Assembly (NCBI RefSeq): GCF_946190375.1
Contig: NZ_CAMIAF010000009.1
Location: forward strand, 1-64,000
Length of the DNA stretch: 64,000 bases
Direction of reading: 5' to 3'
Source of the DNA: Streptococcus mitis
GTDB lineage: Bacteria; Bacillota; Bacilli; Lactobacillales; Streptococcaceae
In this document: in pieces, positions 19,299 to 27,785 of the stretch
How positions within the stretch are numbered: the first letter of the stretch is position 1
Layout: every line of letters starts with the position of its first letter
Translations under genes and position numbers: made by a program
The notes under the pieces: model-generated
Told to the model about the DNA's origin: nothing
Databases searched by the model: none
What the model saw: the letters and a program-made list of their open reading frames with translations, nothing else

Positions 19299-21059
19299 TT
19301 ATTCTTCTGCTTCGTCTTCTGTAAACTGACTGTTGTAGAGGTCAGCGTAGAAGCCTGCTTGCGCCATTAGCTCCTCATGATTTCCTTGCTCGATGATATT
19401 GCCATCTTTCATAACCAGAATAAGATCAGCATTTCGGATAGTAGACAAGCGGTGGGCGATGACAAAGGAAGTTCTGCCCTCCATCAATCGGTCCATAGCT
19501 TTCTGGATTAATTCCTCTGTACGGGTATCAACCGAAGAGGTCGCCTCATCTAGGATCAGGAGTGGCGCATCTTTCAGCAAAGCGCGAGCAATGGTCAAGA
19601 GTTGTTTTTGCCCGACAGACAAGGTCACTGTATCATCTAAGACGGTATCGTAACCATCTGGTAGGGTCATGATAAAGTGGTGAACCCCCACAGCCTTGCT
19701 GGCTTCAATCACACGCTCATCACTAATACTTGTTTGGTTATAGATAAGATTGTCGCGAATAGTACCTTCAAAGAGCCAAGTATCCTGCAAGACCATTGAA
19801 AAGACATCGTGTACTTCCGAACGCTTCATATCCTTTGTATCTACACCATCGATGCGGATACTTCCCTTATCAATCTCATAGAACTTCATCAAAAGATTGA
19901 CAATAGTTGTCTTACCAGCCCCAGTCGGTCCGACAATGGCAACCTTTTGACCTGCATGAGCCGTCGCAGAAAAGTCATGGATAATGGTTCGCTCTGGTGT
20001 ATAACCAAAAGAAACTCGATCAAAGACCACTTGACCTTTCATATCGCTCAATTGTCTTTCTTTATGGGATTCGTCTTCCATTTCCTCTTCAGCCAGGAAT
20101 TCGAAGACACGTCCCATGGCTGCACTAGCCTGCTGAAGACTGGTAATCCCTTGGGCGATTTGTGAAAGAGGTTGAGAAAAGATACGAACATAGGCCATAA
20201 AGGCAACAATAATCCCGATACTAATCTGCCCATTCAGAGCCAAGGCTGCACCAACAATAATCACCAAGGCATAGCTAAAGTTCCCAATAAACATCATAAT
20301 CGGCATCATAATCCCTGAAATAAACTGAGATTTCCAGATACTATCATACAGACGATTGTTTAATTTCGCAAACTCTTCTTTCGTACTCTCGATAGCATTG
20401 TAACTGGTCACCACATTATGGCCAGAGTACATTTCCTCCACATAGCCATTGACAGCTGCCAAATCCTGTTGCTGACTCTTAAAGAAGCCCTGGGATTTGC
20501 CCATAAAGACAGACACGAAAGCAAAACCGATAAGGGTTGACACAACCGTCACCAAGGCTAAAATCCAGTTCATCCCAAACATGGTTACCAAGACTGCTAA
20601 GACCAGTAAACTAGATGAAAGAACTGTTCCCAGACTTTGATTAAGGGACTGGGCTGCAGTGTCAACGTCATTGGTTACACGAGACAAAGTATCCCCCTGA
20701 GAGTGTCCATCAAAATATCCTAATGGTAGGCTATTGATTTTCTCTGCAATAGCTCTTCTCAAACGCTCTGAAAAACGTTGAATAGCTGTTGTAAACAGAA
20801 AGGCCTGTAAATAATTTGATAGAAGTCCGATCACATAAATCACGGCCAAAAAACCACCAATAGCTGCAACCGCCGCGACATCCACACTTGTTTCCAGACC
20901 ACTGGCAATAATATTAGTCATTTCCTTGATGCGGGTTGGACCATATACAGTAATGATATTGGATACGATTGTTGCTAGAAAGGCTATCAGAAGGGCAAAC
21001 TGGAGGCCTGCAAGATAGGGTTTACTATGTTTCCAAAGAGACATTTTCTTATTTTCCAT
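19299..21059 (-). CDS. ABC exporter half-transporter 2 (membrane plus ATPase)
   Basis: 586 residues: a six-helix exporter membrane domain (about 1-310) and a nucleotide-binding domain with Walker A GPTGAGKTT, signature LSVGQKQ (a serine-valine variant of LSGGQ), Walker B LLILDEATSSVD and switch histidine IAHRLST. It pairs with the upstream half-transporter as a heterodimer, as in other MarR-linked streptococcal multidrug exporters. ATG 21059 is chosen because AGGAGGA precedes it. The gene overlaps the upstream coding region by 11 bases. Substrate unknown. Confidence 0.93.
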   Translation of the reverse strand: MENKKMSLWKHSKPYLAGLQFALLIAFLATIVSNIITVYGPTRIKEMTNIIASGLETSVDVAAVAAIGGFLAVIYVIGLLSNYLQAFLFTTAIQRFSERLRRAIAEKINSLPLGYFDGHSQGDTLSRVTNDVDTAAQSLNQSLGTVLSSSLLVLAVLVTMFGMNWILALVTVVSTLIGFAFVSVFMGKSQGFFKSQQQDLAAVNGYVEEMYSGHNVVTSYNAIESTKEEFAKLNNRLYDSIWKSQFISGIMMPIMMFIGNFSYALVIIVGAALALNGQISIGIIVAFMAYVRIFSQPLSQIAQGITSLQQASAAMGRVFEFLAEEEMEDESHKERQLSDMKGQVVFDRVSFGYTPERTIIHDFSATAHAGQKVAIVGPTGAGKTTIVNLLMKFYEIDKGSIRIDGVDTKDMKRSEVHDVFSMVLQDTWLFEGTIRDNLIYNQTSISDERVIEASKAVGVHHFIMTLPDGYDTVLDDTVTLSVGQKQLLTIARALLKDAPLLILDEATSSVDTRTEELIQKAMDRLMEGRTSFVIAHRLSTIRNADLILVMKDGNIIEQGNHEELMAQAGFYADLYNSQFTEDEAEE

Positions 21060-22818
21060 GTTCCAATTCCTCCTTCGATAGTTGTGAATAGGCAATTTCT
21101 TGGTAAACTTCGTTATTAGCTAGAAGTTCCTTGTGGGTGCCTTGCCCCACGACTTTCCCTTGATCCAAGACCAAAATCAAATCTGCATCCATAATCGTTG
21201 AAATACGCTGTGCAACGATAAGCTTGGTCATAGACTTGGTTTTCTCTGCTAGCTCTTGGCGTAGGACACGGTCTGTCTTGTAGTCCAAGGCTGAGAAGGA
21301 GTCATCAAAGATGAGGATTTCTGGCTTCCGAGCCAAGGCACGCGCAATTGCTAGACGCTGTCTTTGACCACCTGAGAAGTTAGTTCCTCCTTGGGCCACT
21401 TCTGACGCTAAGCCCGCTTCCTTGTCTTCGATAAAGTTCTTAGACTGGGCCAATTCCAAGGCTTGCCACATAGCTTGTTCATTAAGCGGTGTTTCTTGAC
21501 TCTGTCCAAAGTCTAGATTGCCCTTGACATCACCTGAAAAGAGTACAGCTTTTTGTGGAATATACCCAACCTTGTTGCGCAAATCTTCCAAACCGTAATT
21601 TTGAACATTAACTCCGTCCACTAGAATTTCTCCTGCTGATACGTCATAAAAACGTGGAATCAGATTAACCAGAGTTGATTTACCAGAACCCGTTGAGCCG
21701 ATAAAGGCCACTGTTTGACCAGCTTCTGCTTTAAAGCTAACATGCTCGATAACTGCCTCCGAATTTGCCGCATAGCGGAAAGTCACATCCTTAAATTCGA
21801 CCTGACCTTTGAGATTTTCATCAGCCAACTGCACTTGAGCAGGATTTTGGATAGAAGAATGCAAATCTAGAACCTGATTAATCCGTTTGGCAGAGACCAT
21901 GGTTCGAGGAAGAACGATGAAGAGAGCCCCCATGAGAAGGAAGCCCATAACAACCTGCATGGCATAAGACATGAAAACAACCATGTCACTAAAGAGAGGC
22001 AGACGAGCTGTCGGAGCAGCATCGTTAATCACATAGGCACCAATCCAGTAAATCGCCACACTCAAACCACTTGAAATCCCCATCATGATGGGATTCAAAA
22101 TGGCCATTAGACGGTTTACAAACAAATTCAAACGGGTCAATTCATCATTTGCTGCTGCAAATTTTTCATCTTGGTACTTTTCAGCATTGTAGGCACGAAC
22201 GACACGAATACCTGTTAAACTCTCACGAGTGATACTGTTCAGTTTATCTGTCAACCCCTGAATCAAGGACTGTTTTGGAAAGGCTAGCGTCATCAAAACA
22301 GTCGTCATCAGAACGTTGACAATCACTGCCACAAGTACGGCCCAGAGCCAGTATTCTGAATGGCCTAAAATCTTCCCGATAGCCCAGATAGCCATAATCG
22401 GACCACGCGTAACTACTTGCAAGCCCATGGTAATCAACATTTGAACTTGAGTAATATCATTGGTGGTACGCGTCAAGAGACTAGGAATAGAGAATTTCTT
22501 AATCTCTGGCTGTGAGTAATCCAAAACTCGGTTAAAAATATCACTTCTCAGTCTACTAGTATAAGAAGCCGCCACTCGGGATGCAAAAAATCCAACTGCA
22601 ACTACGGACAAGAAGGCAAGAAAGGACATTCCCACCATCATACTTGCCGGCTGCCACAACTCATCTAAATTAGTTCCTTGACTACCTAGCAAATCCGTAA
22701 TTTTAGAGATATAGGTCGGCACTTCCAACTCTAGATAGACCGAAAAGCAAGTAAAAAGAATGGCTAGTAAAATCATCCCCCATTCTTTTCTACTAATTCG
22801 TTTGGCTAATTTCTTCAT
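21049..22818 (-). CDS. ABC exporter half-transporter 1 (membrane plus ATPase)
   Basis: 589 residues with the same architecture as its partner: exporter membrane domain, Walker A GSTGSGKST, signature FSGGQRQRLAIARAL, Walker B ILIFDDSFSALD. The residue after the Walker B aspartate is Asp rather than Glu, and the switch position reads VAQRIST with Gln for His. This marks it as the degenerate-site subunit of a heterodimeric exporter. Its start lies 26 bases inside the end of marR, with AGGAGGAGAGA as binding site. Confidence 0.93.
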   Translation of the reverse strand: MKKLAKRISRKEWGMILLAILFTCFSVYLELEVPTYISKITDLLGSQGTNLDELWQPASMMVGMSFLAFLSVVAVGFFASRVAASYTSRLRSDIFNRVLDYSQPEIKKFSIPSLLTRTTNDITQVQMLITMGLQVVTRGPIMAIWAIGKILGHSEYWLWAVLVAVIVNVLMTTVLMTLAFPKQSLIQGLTDKLNSITRESLTGIRVVRAYNAEKYQDEKFAAANDELTRLNLFVNRLMAILNPIMMGISSGLSVAIYWIGAYVINDAAPTARLPLFSDMVVFMSYAMQVVMGFLLMGALFIVLPRTMVSAKRINQVLDLHSSIQNPAQVQLADENLKGQVEFKDVTFRYAANSEAVIEHVSFKAEAGQTVAFIGSTGSGKSTLVNLIPRFYDVSAGEILVDGVNVQNYGLEDLRNKVGYIPQKAVLFSGDVKGNLDFGQSQETPLNEQAMWQALELAQSKNFIEDKEAGLASEVAQGGTNFSGGQRQRLAIARALARKPEILIFDDSFSALDYKTDRVLRQELAEKTKSMTKLIVAQRISTIMDADLILVLDQGKVVGQGTHKELLANNEVYQEIAYSQLSKEELEHGK

Positions 22819-23263
22819 TCTCTCCTCCTATTCCCTTGATATTTTCCTGTAGTTGACCGAGAACTTTCTCAAAAATCAGTAATTCATCTTCATCAATGCC
22901 TTCCATCAACTGCTTGTCTATGCGTTCAAAAAAAGCCTTAACCTGCTTCATTTGAGAACGCGATTTGTCTGTCAGACGAACAAACTTAGCCCGCTTATCG
23001 CTAGGACTCGCCTCCAATTCCACCAAACCATTTTGTACCATACGCTTGACCAAATTACTAGCAACAGACTTGGTAATATTGAGTTCCTGCTCGATATCTT
23101 TAATCAAGACCAAGTCTTGGTTTTTCTCACGATTATCCAAAAAACGCACAACCTGACCTTGAGGCCCACCCATAAATTCAATACCACAACGTTTGGCTTC
23201 CTTTTGCACCATGAGGTGAATCTGATGACCAAAACGCTTAAAGACTAACATCGGTTTATCCAT
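22793..23263 (-). CDS. MarR-family transcriptional regulator
   Basis: 156 residues with a winged helix-turn-helix (ITKSVASNLVKRMVQNGLVELEASPSDKRAKFVRLT) and the conserved wing Asp-Arg pair. It probably represses its own operon with the two exporter genes and releases the DNA when a ligand binds. The gene overlaps the first exporter gene, and three related palindromes surround its promoter. Start has GAAAGGAG at a good distance. Confidence 0.93.
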   Translation of the reverse strand: MDKPMLVFKRFGHQIHLMVQKEAKRCGIEFMGGPQGQVVRFLDNREKNQDLVLIKDIEQELNITKSVASNLVKRMVQNGLVELEASPSDKRAKFVRLTDKSRSQMKQVKAFFERIDKQLMEGIDEDELLIFEKVLGQLQENIKGIGGENEEISQTN

Positions 23264-23286
23264 ACTAACTCCTTTCTAACTAACAC

Positions 23287-23377
23287 ATTTAGTTCTCCTA
23301 GGAACTAAATGAGTTTCCATGAGAACTATTTTATCATTTTCAGAAAAGATGTCAAGAAAAAAGTTTCCAAGAGAACT
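23287..23377 (-). promoter_or_regulatory. marR promoter with three operator-like palindromes
   Basis: Minus-strand -35 TTGACA (23350-23355) and -10 TAAAAT (23328-23333), 16 bases apart. Three copies of one motif: AGTTCTCCTAGGAACT (23291-23306, inside the perfect outer palindrome ATTTAGTTC/GAACTAAAT), AGTTTCCATGAGAACT (23312-23327, abutting the -10) and AGTTTCCAAGAGAACT (23362-23377, upstream of the -35). The layout fits MarR autorepression. Confidence 0.7.
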
Positions 23378-23390
23378 ATCTTCTTGATCA

Positions 23391-23420
23391 AAAAAATCCC
23401 AAGTGAGCTTATCACTTAGG
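23391..23420 (-). terminator. original yebC terminator, displaced by the prophage
   Basis: On the minus strand CCTAAGTGA, loop, CTCACTTGGG then ATTTTTTT. It lies just outside attL, on the side that was directly downstream of yebC before integration. Confidence 0.7.
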
Positions 23421-23439
23421 ATCATGTTCTCTAGGTTAA

Positions 23440-23455
23440 ATTAGAATCCGTCTAC
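23440..23455. other. attL core
   Basis: ATTAGAATCCGTCTAC, identical over 16 bases to 62686-62701. The bases are the last codons and stop of yebC read on the minus strand (V-D-G-F-stop). Confidence 0.85.
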
Positions 23456-23590
23456 TTTTACAAATACCTTTACATTGTTTTGCTATATCTTACAATACCT
23501 TTTAAAACAGCTATATTTTGAGCTTTTAAATAAATGTTTTTACATCATTTTACAGAGGTTTACGACACTTTTGCCCCTTTTTTGCCCCTT
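23456..23590. other. phage attachment arm, left side
   Basis: Gene-free stretch between attL and the late terminator. It contains repeated TTTAC/ACCTTT-type words and TTGCCCCTTTTTTGCCCCTT (23571-23590), of which 19 bases recur at 62604-62622 on the other side of the joined attachment site. Possible arm-type integrase or excisionase sites; this role is inferred. Confidence 0.45.
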
Positions 23591-23597
23591 GTAAAAC

Positions 23598-23624
23598 ACA
23601 AAACCGCAAGCCTGAGCCTGCGGT
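23598..23624 (-). terminator. terminator of the phage late operon
   Basis: Minus-strand ACCGC/GCGGT stem (23603-23607 with 23620-23624, extended by inner pairs), then TTTTGTGTTTT, past the lysin gene. Confidence 0.7.
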
Positions 23625-23671
23625 CTAGTGTACAATATTTTTGATTTTATACAGGTTTTTCAGTGAGTTTG

Positions 23672-24700
23672 TTAAGAAAGTAATTCGTTAACTCTATCTT
23701 GCACTGCTTGTGCGTCGTATCCCGCTCTTGTTAAGCTATCATAACGCTCTTGACCGTTACCCCAAAGGCCTTGAATGACCTCGTTTGCTACGGTATTAAG
23801 ATCCACGGTGTCTTCGCCACCTAAAAGACTATTCACTTTATCTTGTACAGCTTGAGCGTCGTAACCGGCATTTTCTAGTTTATCGAAACGTTCTTGACCG
23901 TTACCCCACAAGCCTTGTAGCACTTCATTTGCTATAGTATCCAAGTCTTTACTAGTGTTTCCAGCATTTAAGAGGTCATTTACCTTAGCTTGCACGGCTT
24001 GAGCATTATATCCCGCATTTAATAGGTTGTCGAAACGCTCTTGTCCATTACCCCAAAGGCCTTGAATGACTTCACTGGCTACAGTATTAAGGCTTTTTAG
24101 AGCGTTTTTACTGGTTACATTATCCTCCTCGGCATCATCTAACAATACAATATTCTTGTCAAACGGATTTGAAGAATATTGCCACCAGCGGATCCCGTCC
24201 ATAGATGGGAAATATTCAAAGTCAGCTGTACCATCATTCAAACCATAGCCTGCAATCCAAAGGCTAGTTGGAAATTTCGCAAGAATCTGCTCATAATAGA
24301 TATTATTGAGCGTGAATGGCTTGTAGCTGTAATAGATTGGCTCATAGCCATTTTCTTTGAGGATTTCCATAAAGCGAATACATGCATCTGTATTTGCCTG
24401 TTTATCTCCGCTAGCGTGATCTTCGTAATCAAGACACAAGTATTTTACTTTTTGAGGTACATTATCAAGGAAGTAGCGTGCCTCTCGTTCAGCTTCTTCG
24501 ATATCACCTCCAAACCATGCGAAATGATAAAATCCAACAGGATTGGATTGCTCAACTTGTGCGGATAAGCAAGGGTTGATATAGCTTGTACTTTCAGAAA
24601 TTTTGATAATAGTATTCTGTGTACCCATGTCAGACAAAATACCTGTAATATCGTATCCATTGTGGCTAGATACGTCGATGAATAAGTCGTTTTTCTTCAT
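23672..24700 (-). CDS. endolysin: GH25 lysozyme with three CW_7 repeats (Cpl-7-like)
   Basis: Muramidase that cuts host peptidoglycan at the end of the lytic cycle. 342 residues. The N-terminal GH25 domain (about 1-190) closely resembles the lysozymes of pneumococcal phages Cp-1/Cp-7: FIDVSSHNGYDI with catalytic Asp9, and LDYED with catalytic Glu93. The C-terminus has three about 42-residue CW_7 repeats (about 204-245, 253-293, 301-342), each containing GLWGNGQER and NAGY/RAGYDAQAVQ. CW_7 binds muropeptide rather than choline, unlike most pneumococcal phage lysins. No signal peptide, so export relies on the holins. AGGAGA precedes the ATG. Last gene of the late operon. Confidence 0.95.
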   Translation of the reverse strand: MKKNDLFIDVSSHNGYDITGILSDMGTQNTIIKISESTSYINPCLSAQVEQSNPVGFYHFAWFGGDIEEAEREARYFLDNVPQKVKYLCLDYEDHASGDKQANTDACIRFMEILKENGYEPIYYSYKPFTLNNIYYEQILAKFPTSLWIAGYGLNDGTADFEYFPSMDGIRWWQYSSNPFDKNIVLLDDAEEDNVTSKNALKSLNTVASEVIQGLWGNGQERFDNLLNAGYNAQAVQAKVNDLLNAGNTSKDLDTIANEVLQGLWGNGQERFDKLENAGYDAQAVQDKVNSLLGGEDTVDLNTVANEVIQGLWGNGQERYDSLTRAGYDAQAVQDRVNELLS

Positions 24701-24709
24701 TGTTTTCTC

Positions 24710-24988
24710 CTAATCTTCGCTTGGTTCTTTATAGTCAAGAGCACGTTTGCTATCAGAGATTCCTGATGTTGTTGGGTCTGGAATGATATTTAGAATATTT
24801 ACAATCGTCAAACCAACAAGATAAGGGTTTGAGAAAAATTTTCCTAGCAAGTCAAAGATAACTCCCCAACTAACCAAATCTTCCATTTTGAGATTGAAAT
24901 AGGCGAGAATTGGCAAAGCTATTGCGAATGCCACTCGCGATAAGAATGTTTTATTTTTAAAGTTAAATCGTACTTTCCAGTTAATCAT
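24710..24988 (-). CDS. phage holin, phi LC3 type
   Basis: 92 residues with two hydrophobic segments (about 16-32 and 55-70) and the family tail DPTTSGISDSKRALDYKEP. It forms holes in the membrane to release the lysin. AAAGGAG precedes the start. It sits directly between a second holin and the lysin. Confidence 0.88.
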   Translation of the reverse strand: MINWKVRFNFKNKTFLSRVAFAIALPILAYFNLKMEDLVSWGVIFDLLGKFFSNPYLVGLTIVNILNIIPDPTTSGISDSKRALDYKEPSED

Positions 24989-24990
24989 GT

Positions 24991-25413
24991 TTATTCTCCT
25001 TTATTTTTATCTTCGTCTTTTTCAAGTAAGCGCTGAAACGCTTTTAAAATCGGCTGAAAAAGAGTGACATTTCCTTTTAATTTGCGGTAATTTTCAATGA
25101 GTGATTGAAAAGTAAATGCGATGTACCCGAGATAGATTGAGTACAAGAATGCAAAACCTGTCTTTTCAGGCAACAAAACAGACATCGGAATGAGAATCAT
25201 CAGCAAGAGAACCCCTAAAATTTTGCGAAGTAGCCCATTGATGCCGATTTTGCTCTTGTACTCAATATCAGGATTGACAATAGCAGCAATAGTTCCTGTC
25301 ACAAAATCAATAATTTCCATTGAAACAATTAGCGCTAGAGCATACAATACCAAACCATCTTCTGTTTGGATAAGGCTTCTAAAAAAATTGAAAAATTCAA
25401 TATGCATATCCAC
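24991..25413 (-). CDS. phage holin, toxin-secretion/lysis family
   Basis: 140 residues. Hydrophobic segments near 18-50, 64-82 and 85-105 and a charged C-terminus match the Cp-1-type holin family. The start is a GTG with AAAGAG 6 bases upstream. With the phi LC3 holin next to it this gives a two-holin cassette; one may act as holin and the other as antiholin, which is an inference. Confidence 0.83.
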   Translation of the reverse strand: MDMHIEFFNFFRSLIQTEDGLVLYALALIVSMEIIDFVTGTIAAIVNPDIEYKSKIGINGLLRKILGVLLLMILIPMSVLLPEKTGFAFLYSIYLGYIAFTFQSLIENYRKLKGNVTLFQPILKAFQRLLEKDEDKNKGE

Positions 25414-25416
25414 CTA

Positions 25417-25677
25417 CTACTCTTTATGTTCATCTGTTTCTAACTCTGCCAAAATAGCATCTTCAATCTTATAGCGCATTTCTCGCAACTCTTGTTCATG
25501 TTTACGCATGCTACTACGATTTTTAGCGTACAAATCCGGGTCATGCAGTGTTTCAGATGTTGTTGAAACAGCTTCATTGTCTGTGTTGACTACAGTAGTT
25601 TTGACCAATTTTTGTTGGTCGCCATCTTGTGCGAAAAATTCAGCTACTAGCTGACGTGTTTTAGTGACTTTTAGCAT
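25417..25677 (-). CDS. small phage protein, DUF1366-like
   Basis: 86 residues, hydrophilic with a C-terminal helix (RSSMRKHEQELREMRYKIEDAIL). The composition and the position between tail fibre and holins match the DUF1366 proteins of streptococcal phages; function unknown. The second in-frame ATG (25677) has AAAGGAGG at 8 bases, while the first (25683) is too close. Confidence 0.7.
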   Translation of the reverse strand: MLKVTKTRQLVAEFFAQDGDQQKLVKTTVVNTDNEAVSTTSETLHDPDLYAKNRSSMRKHEQELREMRYKIEDAILAELETDEHKE

Positions 25678-25736
25678 TGTCATTTCCTCCTTTATAAATT
25701 AATTATCCGTTAATAATTAGGGATTTTTTACGATTG

Positions 25737-27785
25737 TTATATTTTAAATGATACGTTATCAAAGTTGAGCCATGTAGCGTCAACGTTCTTTCTTACAACT
25801 ATTTCTCCCGATGTTAAAATGCATAAAACCGCGACTGTAAAATCATCGTTGAGCGCAAAAACGTAAGTTGAATGTAACGGTCTAAATCCAGTTGGTAATT
25901 GAGCTATAACTGTCCCGTAAGATGTCTTTCCTTTCGTCGCAACTCCACGCAAGTACACCACTCCATCGAACGACTTTGAATATTGTACATCATTGTACTG
26001 CTGATGATGTTGCCACCCATTTTGTAGAGTTATGTTTCGCCAAGAAGTCGGATCGCTTTCTGATTTTAGCAGAGCTACATAATCAGAATTGTTAGTGGAT
26101 TTTGATTGTTGCACTAGGTAGCGCCATGGCCTCCAGTTGTTATCAAAACCATTCTCCCTAACTGCCATATATCCTAAAGATGTTGTGAAGCGTTGGATAC
26201 ATTCCTGAGAGTTAGGGTTAGGTCTGAAGACCTCCAACATCCCCCAAGCCCCAAATGGATTATTTTGAGAGTTTCCGTCTATCCACCAAAAGCCAGTATT
26301 TTTCATGGAATTAAAATCCTGTTTGATGATCTTCCCACATCCATTATTGTCAGTGATTTGATACTGTTGGATAGGCTGATTATTAGCGTAGATGTCACCC
26401 TTAACATCAAGAGCGCCTTGCTCACGAATTTTATTGACGCCCACGCCAGAGCGGTCATAAGACAAAACCACGCTCTCTGTGGCCACATTGACCATGAAAT
26501 CAGTCCGTGTGAATTTGTCCTCAAGCGTGCCGATCACAACCCAGGACTGATTTGCTAGATAGTTCCCAGCAAGGTTAGCTTGTGAATTGACTAGACTTGA
26601 GATACTTGTCCATGCTCCAGTAGCTTGTCCTGTATCCGCTTGAAAATTAGTAGTACCTAACCGAGCAACCTTGAATGTCAATCTCATTGAGTTTTTTTGA
26701 CTTCCTGCCACTGTCAGAGGGGCGATTTTGGCATTTCTTGTAGCTGTTAGGGTGCTAGATGTTGAGCCTGTTCTTGCTATGCCAAAACTCAAAGCAGGAG
26801 CAAAATACTCAAGCACTGTTACAGATACCTCTCTAGTATCTGACCATCTGCCACGGCTATCAGAGACTCTTGCTCTGATTTTGATAGCTCCGTGGTAGTT
26901 CATAATGCCAAGACTGCCACCGTTTGAGCTTGTGGATTGGTTCTTGCCGACAATCTCAGCATAGTATCCAGTGATGGATGAGCCGTAAGAACCAACTGCA
27001 CCATTAAACGCTACTTTGATGTTAGAGATTACCTGAATGAACATGTTACCGCTTGGGATAAGGTTCTGTGCTGCAGAGTTCAAATCTGACAATGTGATAC
27101 CTGAAAATGTAGGCTTGAGATTATCTGGCACGCTTGCCGTGAATGTGGCTGACTGTGTGCCTGTCTTGGTAGAGCCTGAATACGTATCAACGTAGATAGT
27201 CCCTGTCCCACTCGCTGAGTTGGGGATGTCGTTTGCGAAGTCAAGAGGGATCATCCACGCTGTGGATGTGTCTACATTCGTCGCAATCGTTCCACTCTTA
27301 CCAGCCCAGGCATAGCGCACTGTATGCTTAAAACTGGAACTTTGACGGTTAATGTTGATAGTAACCGCATTGCCAATGACCCCAGTGCTCACGCTCACAG
27401 AGCTAGATCTTGGGATTGTTGTCAAAGTAAACGAGTTACCATCAATATTTAGATCACCAGGAGACCATCCACCACTCCCTGAAAAGCTAGCGGACAAATT
27501 AAATGTCTTGGTTCCGTCTGCGTTATGGCCGACTGTGACAGTTCGGTCAATTAGCATGATTACCTGATTTTGACTAAGCATTGATGGACGTCCTGACCAG
27601 TTGATAATCTGTCCATCAATAGTCACCGAAGCAGTACAGTTGTATTCTGCGAAAGTCGTAAAAGTATTTAACAAGGCAAGTCTAACCCTGACTTGACTGC
27701 TATTGTCTTCAATGCTCTGCGAGGTTTGATCTATCCACAATCTTATACGATAACCTCTATTAGTATTTGACCAAAAATCAGCCAT
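25737..27785 (-). CDS. phage tail fibre / receptor-binding protein (DUF859-like)
   Basis: 682 residues, Ser/Thr/Gly/Asn-rich. The N-terminal about 460 residues (starting MADFWSNTNRGYRIRLWIDQ) resemble DUF859 siphovirus structural proteins. A segment GVGVNKIREQGALDVKGDIYANNQPI marks the usual trimer-neck transition, and the C-terminal about 200 residues look like a phage fibre tip. It probably contacts the host surface; the receptor cannot be inferred. It follows the tail spike gene with a TAATG overlap. Confidence 0.8.
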   Translation of the reverse strand: MADFWSNTNRGYRIRLWIDQTSQSIEDNSSQVRVRLALLNTFTTFAEYNCTASVTIDGQIINWSGRPSMLSQNQVIMLIDRTVTVGHNADGTKTFNLSASFSGSGGWSPGDLNIDGNSFTLTTIPRSSSVSVSTGVIGNAVTININRQSSSFKHTVRYAWAGKSGTIATNVDTSTAWMIPLDFANDIPNSASGTGTIYVDTYSGSTKTGTQSATFTASVPDNLKPTFSGITLSDLNSAAQNLIPSGNMFIQVISNIKVAFNGAVGSYGSSITGYYAEIVGKNQSTSSNGGSLGIMNYHGAIKIRARVSDSRGRWSDTREVSVTVLEYFAPALSFGIARTGSTSSTLTATRNAKIAPLTVAGSQKNSMRLTFKVARLGTTNFQADTGQATGAWTSISSLVNSQANLAGNYLANQSWVVIGTLEDKFTRTDFMVNVATESVVLSYDRSGVGVNKIREQGALDVKGDIYANNQPIQQYQITDNNGCGKIIKQDFNSMKNTGFWWIDGNSQNNPFGAWGMLEVFRPNPNSQECIQRFTTSLGYMAVRENGFDNNWRPWRYLVQQSKSTNNSDYVALLKSESDPTSWRNITLQNGWQHHQQYNDVQYSKSFDGVVYLRGVATKGKTSYGTVIAQLPTGFRPLHSTYVFALNDDFTVAVLCILTSGEIVVRKNVDATWLNFDNVSFKI

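Noticed and set aside
24179-24568. 129-codon plus-strand frame inside the lysin gene
   Set aside because: Shadow of the GH25 coding sequence; no supporting signals.
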